Shown here in pieces: positions 21,801-32,481 of a stretch of DNA of 64,000 nt. The stretch spans positions 14,572,501 through 14,636,500 of the forward strand of contig OX637291.1 in assembly GCA_951799445.1 (NCBI GenBank). Direction: 5' to 3'. Within the stretch, counting starts at the first letter, position 1, and every line of letters begins with the position of its first letter. The stretch comes from Pseudisothecium myosuroides. Lineage: Eukaryota > Streptophyta > Bryopsida > Hypnales > Lembophyllaceae. Under the pieces are notes generated by a model. The model saw only the letters and a list, made by a program, of their open reading frames with translations, had not been told where the DNA came from and did no database searches. Both the position numbers and the translations under genes were made by a program.

Positions 21801-24511
21801 ATAGAGGAAACATTGCCGCGCCACAACATACTTGTGCCCACGCATTCAAACCCTGCACCGTCTAGAATTATCAGTCTAAGAAAAGACATACTAGAACTGA
21901 AATCAGTATCATTTTTCAAACGGAAAGAACGAAATCGTTAACCTAATCATTCACCTAAAGACTACAATGATACTGATGTATATCAAAGAGAATGTATTCA
22001 TTTCAACCTTTGCTGATATTGTACCCCCCGCTAGCATTGAATGTAAAATTGGAGCTGCTGTCTAATGACCCCACGCAAGTTGGTCGAACCACCATGACGG
22101 GGTCTGGGGACGTGATTCCTGATTCAATTAGAAGATTCGTCCACGGCAGCGCATTTGTACCCTGGATCCAACATTTCGTAACTTCATGTCAAAACACTGC
22201 CAAATGGAGTGCAAGCAATTTGACATTAGTCCAGCATAATTGAGTTCATCGCTTCACTTCCATAACATTCTTAAGTTGCTCTATGAGTGCATCCATCTTA
22301 GTGATCTTCTGACAACATAAAAATAATGTGCACAGAGCTTCAACGAATATGGAGTGCAACAATAAGCCACTCCTGCTCGCTCACAAGTGCCAAGTCAAGG
22401 AGCCATCGAAGAGATTGACAACAAGGGCTTCCTTCTTCAACTTGAATCTGAACCAACGCTAGTTATCAATGGAAAAAACCAGTTGTGCATCATATTTCTC
22501 ACAAACGAAAACTTGGCCAAATGAGAGACCAGATTTTCAAACTTACCAACACTACTTGTGAGAGCGAATACGCCGAATCGGAGAAGTTTAATGCAGAGGT
22601 GCTCAACAAGAAGTTCGCCATGGCTGTCACAAAAAACGTCCATCACAAGTTCACAATCCCTTACGAAAACCAATCCAGTTGAACAAGGGTCAAACCAGAC
22701 ACCTCTCAAGGCCTAATCAAGGTGGGGGCTCCACTAACCATACAGTACATTCGTGGCTCCATTGACCGTAGAGGTGAACTTTGATTCGCGCTAAGTCTGA
22801 CAATCCTTGTGCTACTAACCTTTCGTATTTTTGCAATTGATTTCTAGCTTAAAACACAATCAACTTGCAAACTTTTAGGTGGTGCAAGTTTCTAGATTGT
22901 AAGGAAAGGTTCAAGTATCACAAGTGTGGTGAATGGAACATTTCCCTTACAGTATGGCCAATGGAGACTTTGTATGTAATGTCTCCATTCACCATACAGC
23001 AAGGGAGAGGTTCCATGCACCATACAGGTGAACTTTAAGCCTTTGACTCCAACAATTTAGAAACTTGTGTCATCTAAAAGTTTGCAAATTTATTCTCTGT
23101 TAAGCTAAAAATCAATTGCAAAAAACCAAATGTCCGTAAATTACATGTTTACAGCCTAAACATAAATCAAAGCTCGCCTGTATGGTCAATGGAGCATCTA
23201 ATGTACTGTATGGTTAATGGAGCCTCTACTTCAGTAATACAGTACAGAAACGAAGCAAGACTGCTTACAATCAGCCGTGGATTTGTTGGTTCCAGTATAC
23301 GGAATAGCCGTAACGCAAGTCCCGGCTTGTTGACACTCTTTCCCCTGGTTCAAATCCGGGACTAGGTTGGTCTGGTAAGCCCGGTACTTGGGTCCAGGAG
23401 TCTGCAGCAGCGCTGGCCATGCAGCAGGGTTGGCAACACCGCAATACGGCGCCTCGTTGTCATCAGAATACTCTAGTCCACATTGCTTGACACAGGGGCC
23501 GCCGTTGGGGTTGGCCACGCATTTGCAGCCGCACTTGTACGTGCCGCCTAAGATCCCGTTCACCGCGGCTTGAATGATCACAAGGATCAGCACCAGGGTG
23601 ATTGGGAACAATACCAAGCAGCAGTTCGTTCGCCAGTTCCGTTTCTGCAACCAGACCCCATTCTCAGTCAAATTCTCTCGAATCCTAAACCACACTTCCA
23701 AACACTTCTAGTGGTTCAAAAACCAGTTGTAATTGAAGCCCAAATTGAAGCCCGAATTCAAGGAGTCGAAGCAGCCACTTCGTGTACCAAAGTACAACTA
23801 TTGGTCCGATCCAAATCACTGGCGATTATCAGCCCAACCGATGGGATTCAGGTCAGGTCAGGTCGCGCAGGCTGTGACACGACGACGGATACGAGAATAT
23901 TGAATAGTCCGTCAAAGAATTTTGGAACCCTTCAGTCGATCTTACATCCGAATCTACTTCATTGCCTTATATGTCTATCCAACTTCCCCCACTCTAAGCC
24001 GACCTTACCGCCTTTCATCCTCCACCCGTGATAACTGCCTAACTTCCTTCAGGTTCCTCGACAAATTCTCTCAAAATTGTAAACCACGCACGTTTCCAAA
24101 AAACTTCTAGCTAGTGTGTGCTACAAAAACAGCTACAATTCAAGCCCGGATCCAAGTATTCGAAGCACCCACTTCGTGTACCAAAGCAAAACTATTGGTA
24201 CCGAAATCACTGATGATTATCAGTCCCACAGATGGGATCCAGGTCAGGTTGCGCAGATTGCGACACGACTAAGAAATGGAGGAAGGAATGCATGGGAGCA
24301 AGCAATGAATTGACGAAATCTACGGGATCCACGCCGTCTGTGCATGACGAGTAGCCACCGTCAAAAGATTACAAGCCAGAGGAATGGCTCGCAGCTAGAA
24401 GAATTATACCTGAAACGTGAGATTTTTGCGAAAGAGTGCATTGGCTTGACTCCGTTTGGAAGTGCGCCGCAGAGGCGCATCCACCGCTCGCCCAGACTCC
24501 GGGTCATTCAT
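15882..24511 (-). CDS. Half-size ABCA-subfamily ABC transporter, 19 exons, 973 aa
   Basis: Probable membrane transporter of lipids or other hydrophobic molecules, using ATP; the substrate is unknown. Exons (minus strand): 24511-24410, 23644-23269, 22623-22547, 22161-22008, 21852-21736, 21551-21427, 21006-20848, 20700-20538, 20404-20279, 20050-19967, 19750-19656, 19429-19106, 18327-18127, 17970-17861, 17581-17497, 17187-17059, 16789-16684, 16572-16484, 16181-15882. All introns are GT-AG, phases agree, and the coding total is 2922 nt. Exon 1 encodes MNDPESGRA... and ends ANALFRKNLTFQ, the conserved plant ABCA N-terminus. A membrane span lies near residues 42-67, then a Cys-rich extracytosolic loop, then further spans from about 355 to 590. 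The nucleotide-binding domain has Walker A GPNGAGKT (about 689-696), Q-loop CPQHD, signature YSGGMKRR (about 790), Walker B VVYMDEPSTGLD (about 810) and the H-loop in TTHSMEEAE. The length fits the plant half-size ABCA (ATH) group. It appears intact. Confidence 0.95.
17653..17798. mobile_element. Short TTAA-type MITE relic in ABCA intron 14
   Basis: The left end is TTAA followed by CCCCTAAAGACC. The right end is the weaker GGACCTTACGAG followed by TAAA. The interior word AGGGTCATTTGGGGA is shared with the related elements in the cyclophilin introns. The right boundary is uncertain. Confidence 0.5.
18440..18660. mobile_element. Foldback MITE relic in ABCA intron 12
   Basis: TTAGACAACATCGTAAAGAG on the left and GATTCTTTTTTACAACTTTG on the right are diverged inverted arms. 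The same words form a tighter hairpin at 35269-35376, so both belong to one family. Confidence 0.5.
22727..23224. mobile_element. Inverted-repeat MITE in ABCA intron 2 (about 500 bp)
   Basis: The left arm starts GGCTCCACTAACCATACAGT and the right arm reverse-complements to GGCTCCATTAACCATACAGT. The similarity extends over about 150 bases of each arm, including TGCAATTGATTT and TGCAAACTTTTAG. The spacer also holds several CCATACAG and CCATTGACC words. No ORF. It enlarges the intron between exons 2 and 3 without touching the splice sites. Confidence 0.8.
23650..24275. repeat. Local duplication inside ABCA intron 1
   Basis: About 230 bases at 23660-23890 reappear at about 24075-24275 in the same orientation. 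Shared words are CACTTCGTGTACCAAAG, AACTATTGGT, GATTATCAG and GATGGGATyCAGGTCAGGT. Substitutions and short indels separate the copies, so the duplication is old. It is wholly intronic. Confidence 0.75.
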
Positions 24512-24599
24512 CGTGATCCCTCCAGCACCACAACCAAGTGAACCAACCAACCCACTACCGCTCAACCACCCCCACCCTTGAAATCAAACCCAATCCCAC

Positions 24600-24915
24600 A
24601 GACCAAATCTGTTCCTCACCACTGCTTCGACAACTAGTGACAAAATGCAACCCAGCAATCCCCAAGATCCGCTCTTCGGGGTCCTCACTACCAAATCCCG
24701 ACGTCTTGACTACCAAACTAGAATGCAACCCAAGCAATCCCAAAGGCAAATCTTTGGAATCCTCCCTATCGTTTCGACAAGTAGTGAAAACTTAGTTGAA
24801 ATGCCACCCAATGTAACTATCCCAAAGACCAAATTGTGGGATCTCCGACTGGTGACTACCAAGCTCGAATGCAACCCAAATCTTTGGAATCCTCACTGCT
24901 GCTTCAATTCCCACG
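24600..24915. repeat. Degenerate tandem repeat upstream of ABCA
   Basis: Units of about 70-77 bases recur with the words GAATGCAACCCA (near 24645, 24722, 24799 in altered form, 24868) and TTTGGAATCCTC. It starts about 90 bases upstream of the ABCA start codon, so it falls in the 5' UTR or promoter. The small ORFs across it are artefacts of the repetition. Confidence 0.6.
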
Positions 24916-25369
24916 GTCGAACTAGACTGCAAACCCCAAAAGCCAAATGCTGCTTCCAGTGCTTCCCAGTGCTTGTCAACGGCTCCCGTCACCGCTGCAT
25001 CACCACTGCACGGCGGTCCTTGGCCTTGATATTAGCCTTTGATTAATTGTACACGAACTCCAGTCGCAGTTGCGAATTATACTAGCAATCCATACACCCG
25101 GCGTTTCGATGCAGCAGCCAGTCCGTGTGGGGCGAATCCCAGCCGTTTTCCTGGTGTGTTCGTGGACGTGGACATTGAGTTCCCGAATACGTGTAACTTA
25201 CCGCCCGGAATACTCGTGAACGAGCCGGGTGAGGCTGGAAGCCTGGAATGTGTGCAGATGGACGAAGGTTCAGGGGAGGTTCACCGGTTTCTGCTACGAA
25301 GGGAAGCATTCACGAGTGAGATTTGGCGGTACAGTTTGATGAAGCATGCTTGCCCAGTCCGGACTCCGG

Positions 25370-25480
25370 AGCGAGAGCGAGCGAGACAGAAAGGGAGAAA
25401 CAGAAGAGAAAGAGAAAGAGAGGCACTTTCGAAGAGGAAAAAATGGGAAAAAAAAGGGAGTGTAATGGCACTTTGAAAGA
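25370..25480. promoter_or_regulatory. GA-rich tract upstream of ABCA
   Basis: GAGCGAGCGAGACAGAAAGG and AGAGAAAGAGAAAGAGAGG on the plus strand give a CT-rich tract on the ABCA sense strand, about 0.9 kb before its start codon. Such tracts are common in plant promoters and 5' UTRs. A role in ABCA expression is inference. Confidence 0.3.
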
Positions 25481-26003
25481 GCCAAAAAAATTTATGAGAG
25501 TCGCGGTACTTCGGTGTAAAGGGATGCACGGCCGTGGATTCGCGAGCGCGGTCTGTTGCTCCGTTCTTCCCGTTCCGCTCCGCAATCTCCACCAGGACAG
25601 GCACCTGCAGTGAAGGTGACGGCGTTGAAGTTGGCTACTCGGTGAAGGGAGGGGCTCCCAAGACCGACACTTTTCCTGCCCCTACCTGGTGAAAAATGAT
25701 GTTTTTTGGGGTAAAATAAAAAGAGTCGCCTGGCTTCTAGAAAGTCAGAATTCCAACATAACATTTTATAACTAGCCATGGTCCTCCCCCATGCTGGGAA
25801 GGTATTGGGAAGGTATTAGATAATAGGGCCTTCTTCCATGTTCCATCAGTTGGTAGAAAAAGCACTAGAAGACAAGAAGATCCCACCAATTGTCTTGCAT
25901 GCCGTGGTGAGCAAAATCGGTGGACAATCCCACTGGTTGAGATTAATCAATCTTGAAGGAATCAATAGAGTTAATCGTAAAGTTGTCCTGTGTTTCTGAG
26001 CAT

Positions 26004-26360
26004 GTGTCAGAGGAAGGTTTAACTAAGAATAGACCAAAACAAACACGGCACCAAACTCATTTAGATTTTAGACTTGAGTTTGGGTGCTCTAGGGAGTTTG
26101 GTCCTGTGTTTTTCCAAACTCCGGCTACTGGCCCCGCCTTGCACACACTTTACGATTAACTCTAATATGTGTAAAATTTTTATTCGATCTCTCCCCACCC
26201 ACCGGGTCCACATTTCACTGCAATTGCTCACTTGAACCCTGTAGCTCTCTGGAGCTTGAGACAAACATAGAACGAAACTCTTTGAAGCACCCAAACTTGG
26301 TCTAATGGAGTGGTGTTGTGTTTCTTTTGTACTATTTTTAGTTAAACCTTCCTTTGACAC
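26004..26360. mobile_element. MITE with about 100-bp inverted arms
   Basis: The left end is GTGTCAGAGGAAGGTTTAAC and the right end reverse-complements to GTGTCAAAGGAAGGTTTAAC. Arms of about 100 bases continue through AACACGGCACCA and GTTTGGGTGCT with mismatches. The centre is unrelated. No ORF of note. Class not determined. Confidence 0.8.
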
Positions 26361-28003
26361 CCCTTCTACAAAATTGGGATTTACTTTAAGATGAAATCTA
26401 TTGTGTTGTATTAAATGCCAGGGAGGGACTTATTAGTTAATTCAAAGATTGGAATTGACTGAAGAGCAATGTAAGACAATTTTATTCACTATGGGGTCCC
26501 CTTTTCAAGAATGCAAAAGGGGCCCCTACCTCATTGGTAAACAAAGTCGTGCAAACCAAATTGTTTTGTAGAATGTCCTATGAATTTTCAAAGTTGAAAA
26601 GATATGGTACTTGCTCATGCCACTAGATTCCCTTAAATACTTGAGAGAGCCAACATCTACTATTTAGATTTTCAAGAAGGTTGAAGGTTTTCAAGAGCTT
26701 CCTATTGGAGCTACATGAGACAGATGAAGTACATCCAAGTATGCTGAAGAAACAATTTTTGTCTATTTTCCAACAATGCCACTAGTATGGCCATTTGATG
26801 CTTCATGATTGCTGTGCAAAGCTCTAAATGAATTCATGTTGGAATGGAAAGAAAAATAAAACTTGCAAAAATGAAAATTTGATGTCTAAATTCTACTCAT
26901 ATCATAATTTATTTTGCCAAAACCATTCAAATTCTACATCCTTCCTACCAAACAACCTTTCTTGAAATACCAAATGCTTCAATTTTTATATAGTTACCAT
27001 AAAAATTGAATTCTTTCACTCTCATTAGTTTCTCTTGAGAACTTGTAGAAGTTGTGGGTAAATGAAGGTAGCCATTCAAGGGCTAAATGCAGATGGCTCA
27101 AAATAGTCGGTGGCGTTGTGGAATTCAGTGTAATGAATGAACAAATATTTATGTTCATTGCAATGGTCGGAAGAATTTTTATATAATTGTGAATTTCTGG
27201 AAATGAATTAAAAATAATTGATTTTTGAAATTGGTAGATATTAAAATTTTCAATTTCAATTCTTTTTCTTAATTATAGGAGGCATTAATCCTTAGAGGTC
27301 AGAAAAAATCACACCAATAATTATTTAATGTATTTTGAAAGCTTGGTCGTTAAGGGCTGAGGCAAAAGTTTAAACAAGTATGTGGTTGAATATGGGAGAT
27401 GAATGATAATGACTATAGTACGCAGTTATTCAATTAGTGTGTTTGCAGTAATAACATTAATTCACCTTTAAATTTTGTGAGGCAAATTAATATGGAACTT
27501 TGTAGTATTTAAAATAGAAATCAAAATAAATATATGATGTAGTCTACACTATTTTTACACTAACTCAAATATTGTGATTGTCATCCAACTTTCATCTACT
27601 AAATCTCATAAACTTTATGAGATTTATGAGTATATGATTGAAGCAACCTCTTCTATGACGTCCCTCCAAATATTCTTCAATGAATTGAGGACAAGGAAGG
27701 GATTACTGTTCTTTAGGAAAAAAATCAATATGGGAATCATTTGATGGTTAATCAACCAACATAAACAACTTTAAGTTTTTGAAATTGGAAATTCTTGATC
27801 TACATAAGTGTTCAATCCAAAATCATCACCACCCTAAGAGCATTGTACAACAATACTAGAAAAATTCACCTTGCCAAAATATGGGGACATTGTTTTGTTG
27901 CAACAAATCTTTGTTTGTCTCATGAGTGCAACGTGCTATTTTGTTATCCAACCAACCACAAGGCTCCTAGTAGCCTAAAACAAAAAATCTCCATCATTAC
28001 TAA
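26361..28003. other. AT-rich intergenic DNA
   Basis: No gene or repeat boundary was recognised. A small hairpin, AATCTCATAAACTTTATGAGATT, occurs near 27602. The ORFs here are short and without recognisable motifs. Confidence 0.45.
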
Positions 28004-28920
28004 CCTCTAAAGGCCCAAGGCATTTTCTGGCTCTGAAACCACTAAAAACTGCCATTTCTGCTGTGATCACTCCCTAAACCAAAAAAAACTTTTTTTTAGA
28101 ATCTAACCGTAGGATCTTGTACTTTACTTGTCTCAAATCATGTGGTAAGAATTTTATGAAGTTTGACAGCACGGATTGGAAGATATTAGCATTTGAAGTT
28201 GGAAAAAGAAGGTTTTTTTAACTGTGGCGTGCAATTTTAGATGACTTTGACGGCCATTTGTGGATTTTTTTTTGCACTACACTTCATAAAGTTAAAATTT
28301 TTTATGTTGAAAATTTGAGTTGAGAGTTGGTGAATTTTTTTTCAGAATGTCAAAACTTGATTTTTACATATAAAAAAATTGTTAAGTAGAAGTAGGTCCA
28401 AAATTGAACAAAATACTAAATTGTTAATAGCTCTTAGATGGAATTTAAACACCATAATCCCAACGGTGGGATTGTTCTTGCAAACAAACTTAACCTTGTC
28501 AAAAAAAATATTGAAAAAAATTTGAAAATTGCATTCAAAAATGAATTCTATAAGTTATTTTTTGAAGAAGATGCTTAGATTGCCGGAAAAACAAGATTGT
28601 CCATAACGTTCTCATTTTTAATCCAAATAGAATGAATCAAGGCTTCAAATGTAGACAAAAACATGATCTTTGAGAGAAAAAAATTCAATTCAATTCAATT
28701 TCATAAAGTTTTTTTTTTTGCCCGGCGAACTGCTTTTTTGACTTCGAGTGGCATAACTTTTGCTTCCGGGCACTGATTGAAAAAAAAATTATATTCTCAC
28801 AAAACTAATGTGATTTCCTAACTTCAAAAAAAGTTTAAAAAAACCGGGTCGAAATTTCAAGTCACACGAGCCTGCCCGAAATCCCAAGTGTCCCCCAAGG
28901 GGACTTTGGGCCTTTAGGGG
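28004..28920. mobile_element. TTAA-type MITE, copy B (917 bp)
   Basis: The ends are CCTCTAAAGGCCC and GGGCCTTTAGGGG, and both flanks read CTAA, a variant of TTAA. It is the same family and orientation as copy C (48340-49257), and the inverse of copy A. Interior blocks such as CATTTCTGCTGyGATCACTCC and GATGACTTTGACGGCCATTTG are well conserved. No transposase. Confidence 0.85.
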
Positions 28921-28924
28921 CTAA

Positions 28925-31900
28925 TCCAATGAATTGTTTATAGAAGAAAAAGTAATTTTGGCGGAGTTGTCCTAAGGGAGCCGACCCATTTCCAACCACT
29001 TAAGCAATTTAGATTATCTACAGGGTGGGGTTCTTCAAGGGAGGAATTCTCCCATGTGTAGAGATAGAGTTTAGAAGGTTGCCATAATTTTTCAAATTTT
29101 TATTTCTGAAAACATAATTACTATGATTTTTTTTGCTGAAGATTCTATTTGGCCTATACTGTAGCCAATCATAATGCGCCACAATTGCATTGGAAACCAT
29201 GTTGTAATTAATGACTGTTCATCTCTTACTAAATAGAAAGACAACAGCCTATATAGTGAAAAGAGGTGCCTAGTCGGAAAGGGGTCAACTCCCTTAGACT
29301 AAATTGCAATTTTTACTACACCAAAGAGAATATTTTGGAAAGATCGAACATTTATTGCTCCACTTTTTATTCAAAAACACTAGAGTGACTGGAGTTACTC
29401 TAAAATGTTCATGGTGAATACATTCAAGAATCCAATATCATCCAATATTATATCTCTTCGAAATGAGAAACTTACAGAATGTAAGTTACGCTAAATTTTG
29501 GGTCTCTGAAGTCCAAACTGAAGTCAAGTTCCAAGCAAATCGGAAAGACTCTTGGAAGACTTCCCAGTACCCACCGGAGACTATAATGTCAGCATTGTAG
29601 GCCTAGAAACTATCATGCGGTGTTGAATTTGACCACGTCATCGCTGTCGGTCGGCTGGAACTTGCAGCCCAAGCAATTCCCACTTGACACATTTCCACAA
29701 CCGAGCAAACGCCTTCAATGATTTTTTTAATCATTTTGGAGAAGTAGCCAGCTAATTCTTTAATACCTGGGTGATGCCTGGGTGATGCCTGGGTGATGCC
29801 TGGGTGATGCTTGGGCGATCCCTAGATGATACTTGGCACTGGCTAATACTTAGGTAAAATTTGGCTACTGGTCTGAAAGAGATAGCAATAATTTGGCTAT
29901 TTTGACTAAAACTGAATGAAAATTTTCTTTACTAAAAAAATTAACATCTTTTGGTTATGGCCAACTAGTGAAAAATTGTGCATAAAAAAGATAAGTGTCC
30001 CCCTCCTTGCCTTGGAACTTGACAATATTGGAATAAATACTACTACTTCCTAGAATACAACATAGCAAACAATGTTGTTGGATAATAATTTCAAAAAATA
30101 TGGCAACTTTCTGAGAAATTGGTTTTGTATAGGAAAAAGGATTTTTATAGAATATTTGCAAATTTCAAGCATTATTGAAATTAAACTTGATTTCCTAAAG
30201 AAAATTAGTACTCCGTATTTGGCAACAATGTAGTGATCTTGATTTTTAATTTTTTTAGGTACGATGACACTAATTCAACCCAACCCAATCCAATGGCAAC
30301 CACTGTAGTGGATCCAATATCACTATGTTCCATTCTAAATAATGTAGTGGAGATTATATTCAATTCATGTAGAGATTTTGTACTTATAAGTTGAGTCTAA
30401 AATAATGGCTAAAATGATTAAAATTTGGATATAAAATTTCTTTTGTAAAATCTATAGATGGAATGATGAGGTTAATAAATATGATAAAGGATTCACCCAT
30501 TTTGTGTCACCCGATTTTGACATCTATTGGATCCTTCTATTTGTGTTAGTCTCCTATCCATTCATTGCAATCTTATCAACTTTTTACCATCATGACAATG
30601 CATATGGGGAGTAAACACATTAGTGCTTAGTTTAGTATAGATCTACCTATGCTTTAATAATTTAGTTCCAACAAACATGTCTTCATTCTACTTGCAAATG
30701 GCTTCTTTTAAACTTCTCAATCTCTGAAAAATACATGAATTGACAAATAGCTTCTCCAAGGTACCTAGATAGCAAATTTGCTTGGTCATAAGCATGTTTA
30801 CCTTATTAACCCAATAAAGATGTTGTGGACTAGATTTGTTGAATGGATGACTTCTCTGGCAACTATAGAAAAGAAAATGCACCTATTGGTCCAATTTTTA
30901 GAGAATTTTGGTGACTACTTTGGTTATGGAGGTTGCGTCTTTTCAACGTTAACTCACTGATTACAATGTAAGACCGGCGTGCAAAAAAATGTATTGTAGA
31001 AGCTACTTGGTGGCCTTATGGCCACCTAGCATGACAACTTCTCAACTAGCCAATGACTCTCTTGCAACTTTCTATTCATCCAATGAAACTAACATTGCAA
31101 CTTCCAAGCCATCCAATAATTTTCTATAGATTATCACTACACAAAATAGTAAAATTAGGTTGCCCCTCACTAATTTCTTGACATTCTACTTTGTATAAAT
31201 ATGTACACTTACTATAGAAGGATGCAATAGTGTGGGAACCATGCATGTTGTATGGATTGGTGCACTTGTTCATAGCTCAGGTTTAGAAAATTCGAATACG
31301 CGCCTCCATATGGATCAATAATGAGTCATGAGATAACTTCTCTCAGTAACATCTGTGCGTTAGAGGGGACATTTTTTAGAAGTTCAAGACCTGGATTCTT
31401 GGAAAACTATGTTGATCAAACCTCATAATCTCGAAATCCGTAGGGTGGATCCTCATGGAAATTGTTGATTCACACACATCACTGAGTTGACTACAAATTG
31501 GAACGGTGGAAGCTTCTGTACCAGTGTACCGTTGAAGTTATTCCATTTGCTCCGGAAAGGTTCAAAAAAGCTACTTCCTTTTGTTGTCCGCTCTGTAATG
31601 CACAAAAATAAAACCTAATTGTTAAGGCAACCCAATTTCACTATTTTGTGTAAGTTCTTTCCCAAGCAAACAAGGGGATGCTTCAATGTTACGTACTCTA
31701 GGAGTTAACCCACTGATGACTTCACATTCAACAGTTATTTACTCCGCAGCCGACTGGATCATGCACTATTGCTGATTTTCAGGGAAAGAAAGATTATTCT
31801 AATATGGTTCTGCGTTGGACCATTGAGAGAATAGTAATACAGTATTTGAAAAAAGCAAATTGTACGGCTTGGGTTCCGTACAAGACCCACGCTCTTTCTT

Positions 31901-32175
31901 CTTTCCAGGTTGGTGCTTTAGATGTTGCAGCGCAAGTTTGTCAAGGCTCCTCCCAAACATAATGAAGTGTTGAATCAGAATTGAAATATTATAAAAAATG
32001 ATCTGCTTTCTCACTTAAAAACAAGGACTAATTTCAGCAGTTTCACGGAAATGGGTTCATGCAGTACGCTTCAGTCAGTGTATCATCGCAGAAATTTTTA
32101 AATAGCTAATTGTATGGGGGAATGCAGTTACTGCAATACTGCATCTTTTGAGGAGATGGTCGCACTTTCTATCAT
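28925..32175. other. Intergenic DNA, no gene identified
   Basis: Mostly AT-rich. A GC-richer patch at 29570-29720 reads on the minus strand as GCGNVSSGNCLGCKFQ followed by a short tail and a stop. It could be a relic exon but has no partner exon. A short 11-bp tandem repeat lies at 29765-29820. Nothing else could be assigned. Confidence 0.4.
29765..29820. repeat. 11-bp minisatellite
   Basis: About five copies of CTGGGTGATGC in tandem; the last copies are altered (CTTGGGCGATCC, CTAGATGATA). Likely slippage-prone. Confidence 0.85.
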
Positions 32176-32481
32176 TAAGGTAATCTGCTCTTAAAGCGAC
32201 CATTTAAGAGCTGTTTGCCTTTTGGGGGAAGCTAAACTCCTTGAAACAATTTTCAGTTAATTTTTAGGGGAAGAAAAATGGAATTGGCATCTAACCCAAG
32301 TCGTTTCATATTTTTTGAACCTTCGTGGAATTAGTTACATTTTTTTGAAGTTGAAACGCAGTGGTCACTAAAACCGACCACCTCCTGAAATGTACATTAT
32401 CGGTACATTGAAGAAAGAAAAATGTACCTCTATGCCATGTTCGGTTTTAGAGCCCGCTCGCTTTTAGAGCAGACTACCTTA
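32176..32481. mobile_element. TAAGGTA-type MITE, copy 1 (306 bp)
   Basis: Ends TAAGGTAATCTGCTC and GAGCAGACTACCTTA. Internal blocks AAAGCGACCA, GACCACCTCCTGAAATGTAC and TTGAAGAAAGAAAAATGTACC are shared with 36660-36978 and, inverted, with 32952-33240. No ORF. Confidence 0.85.

Noticed and set aside
23570..24031. 153-codon plus-strand ORF
   Set aside because: Lies antisense over ABCA exon 2 and intron 1, whose sense reading is certain.
24538..25476. Several ORFs of 85-145 codons on the plus strand upstream of ABCA
   Set aside because: They run through the tandem array and GA-rich tract, opposite to ABCA, and show no domains; overlapping frames are equally open.
29570..29720. Possible relic exon on the minus strand with GNVSSGNCLGCKFQ
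   Set aside because: A single short stretch with no partner exon or recognised family; reported only as a note in the gap.
29760..29825. CRISPR-like array
   Set aside because: The 11-bp units are contiguous without spacers; this is a minisatellite in a eukaryotic context.
31799..32014. 71-codon minus-strand ORF near the ciliary gene's 3' side
   Set aside because: No homologous motif, and splice sites around it do not lead to another coding block.
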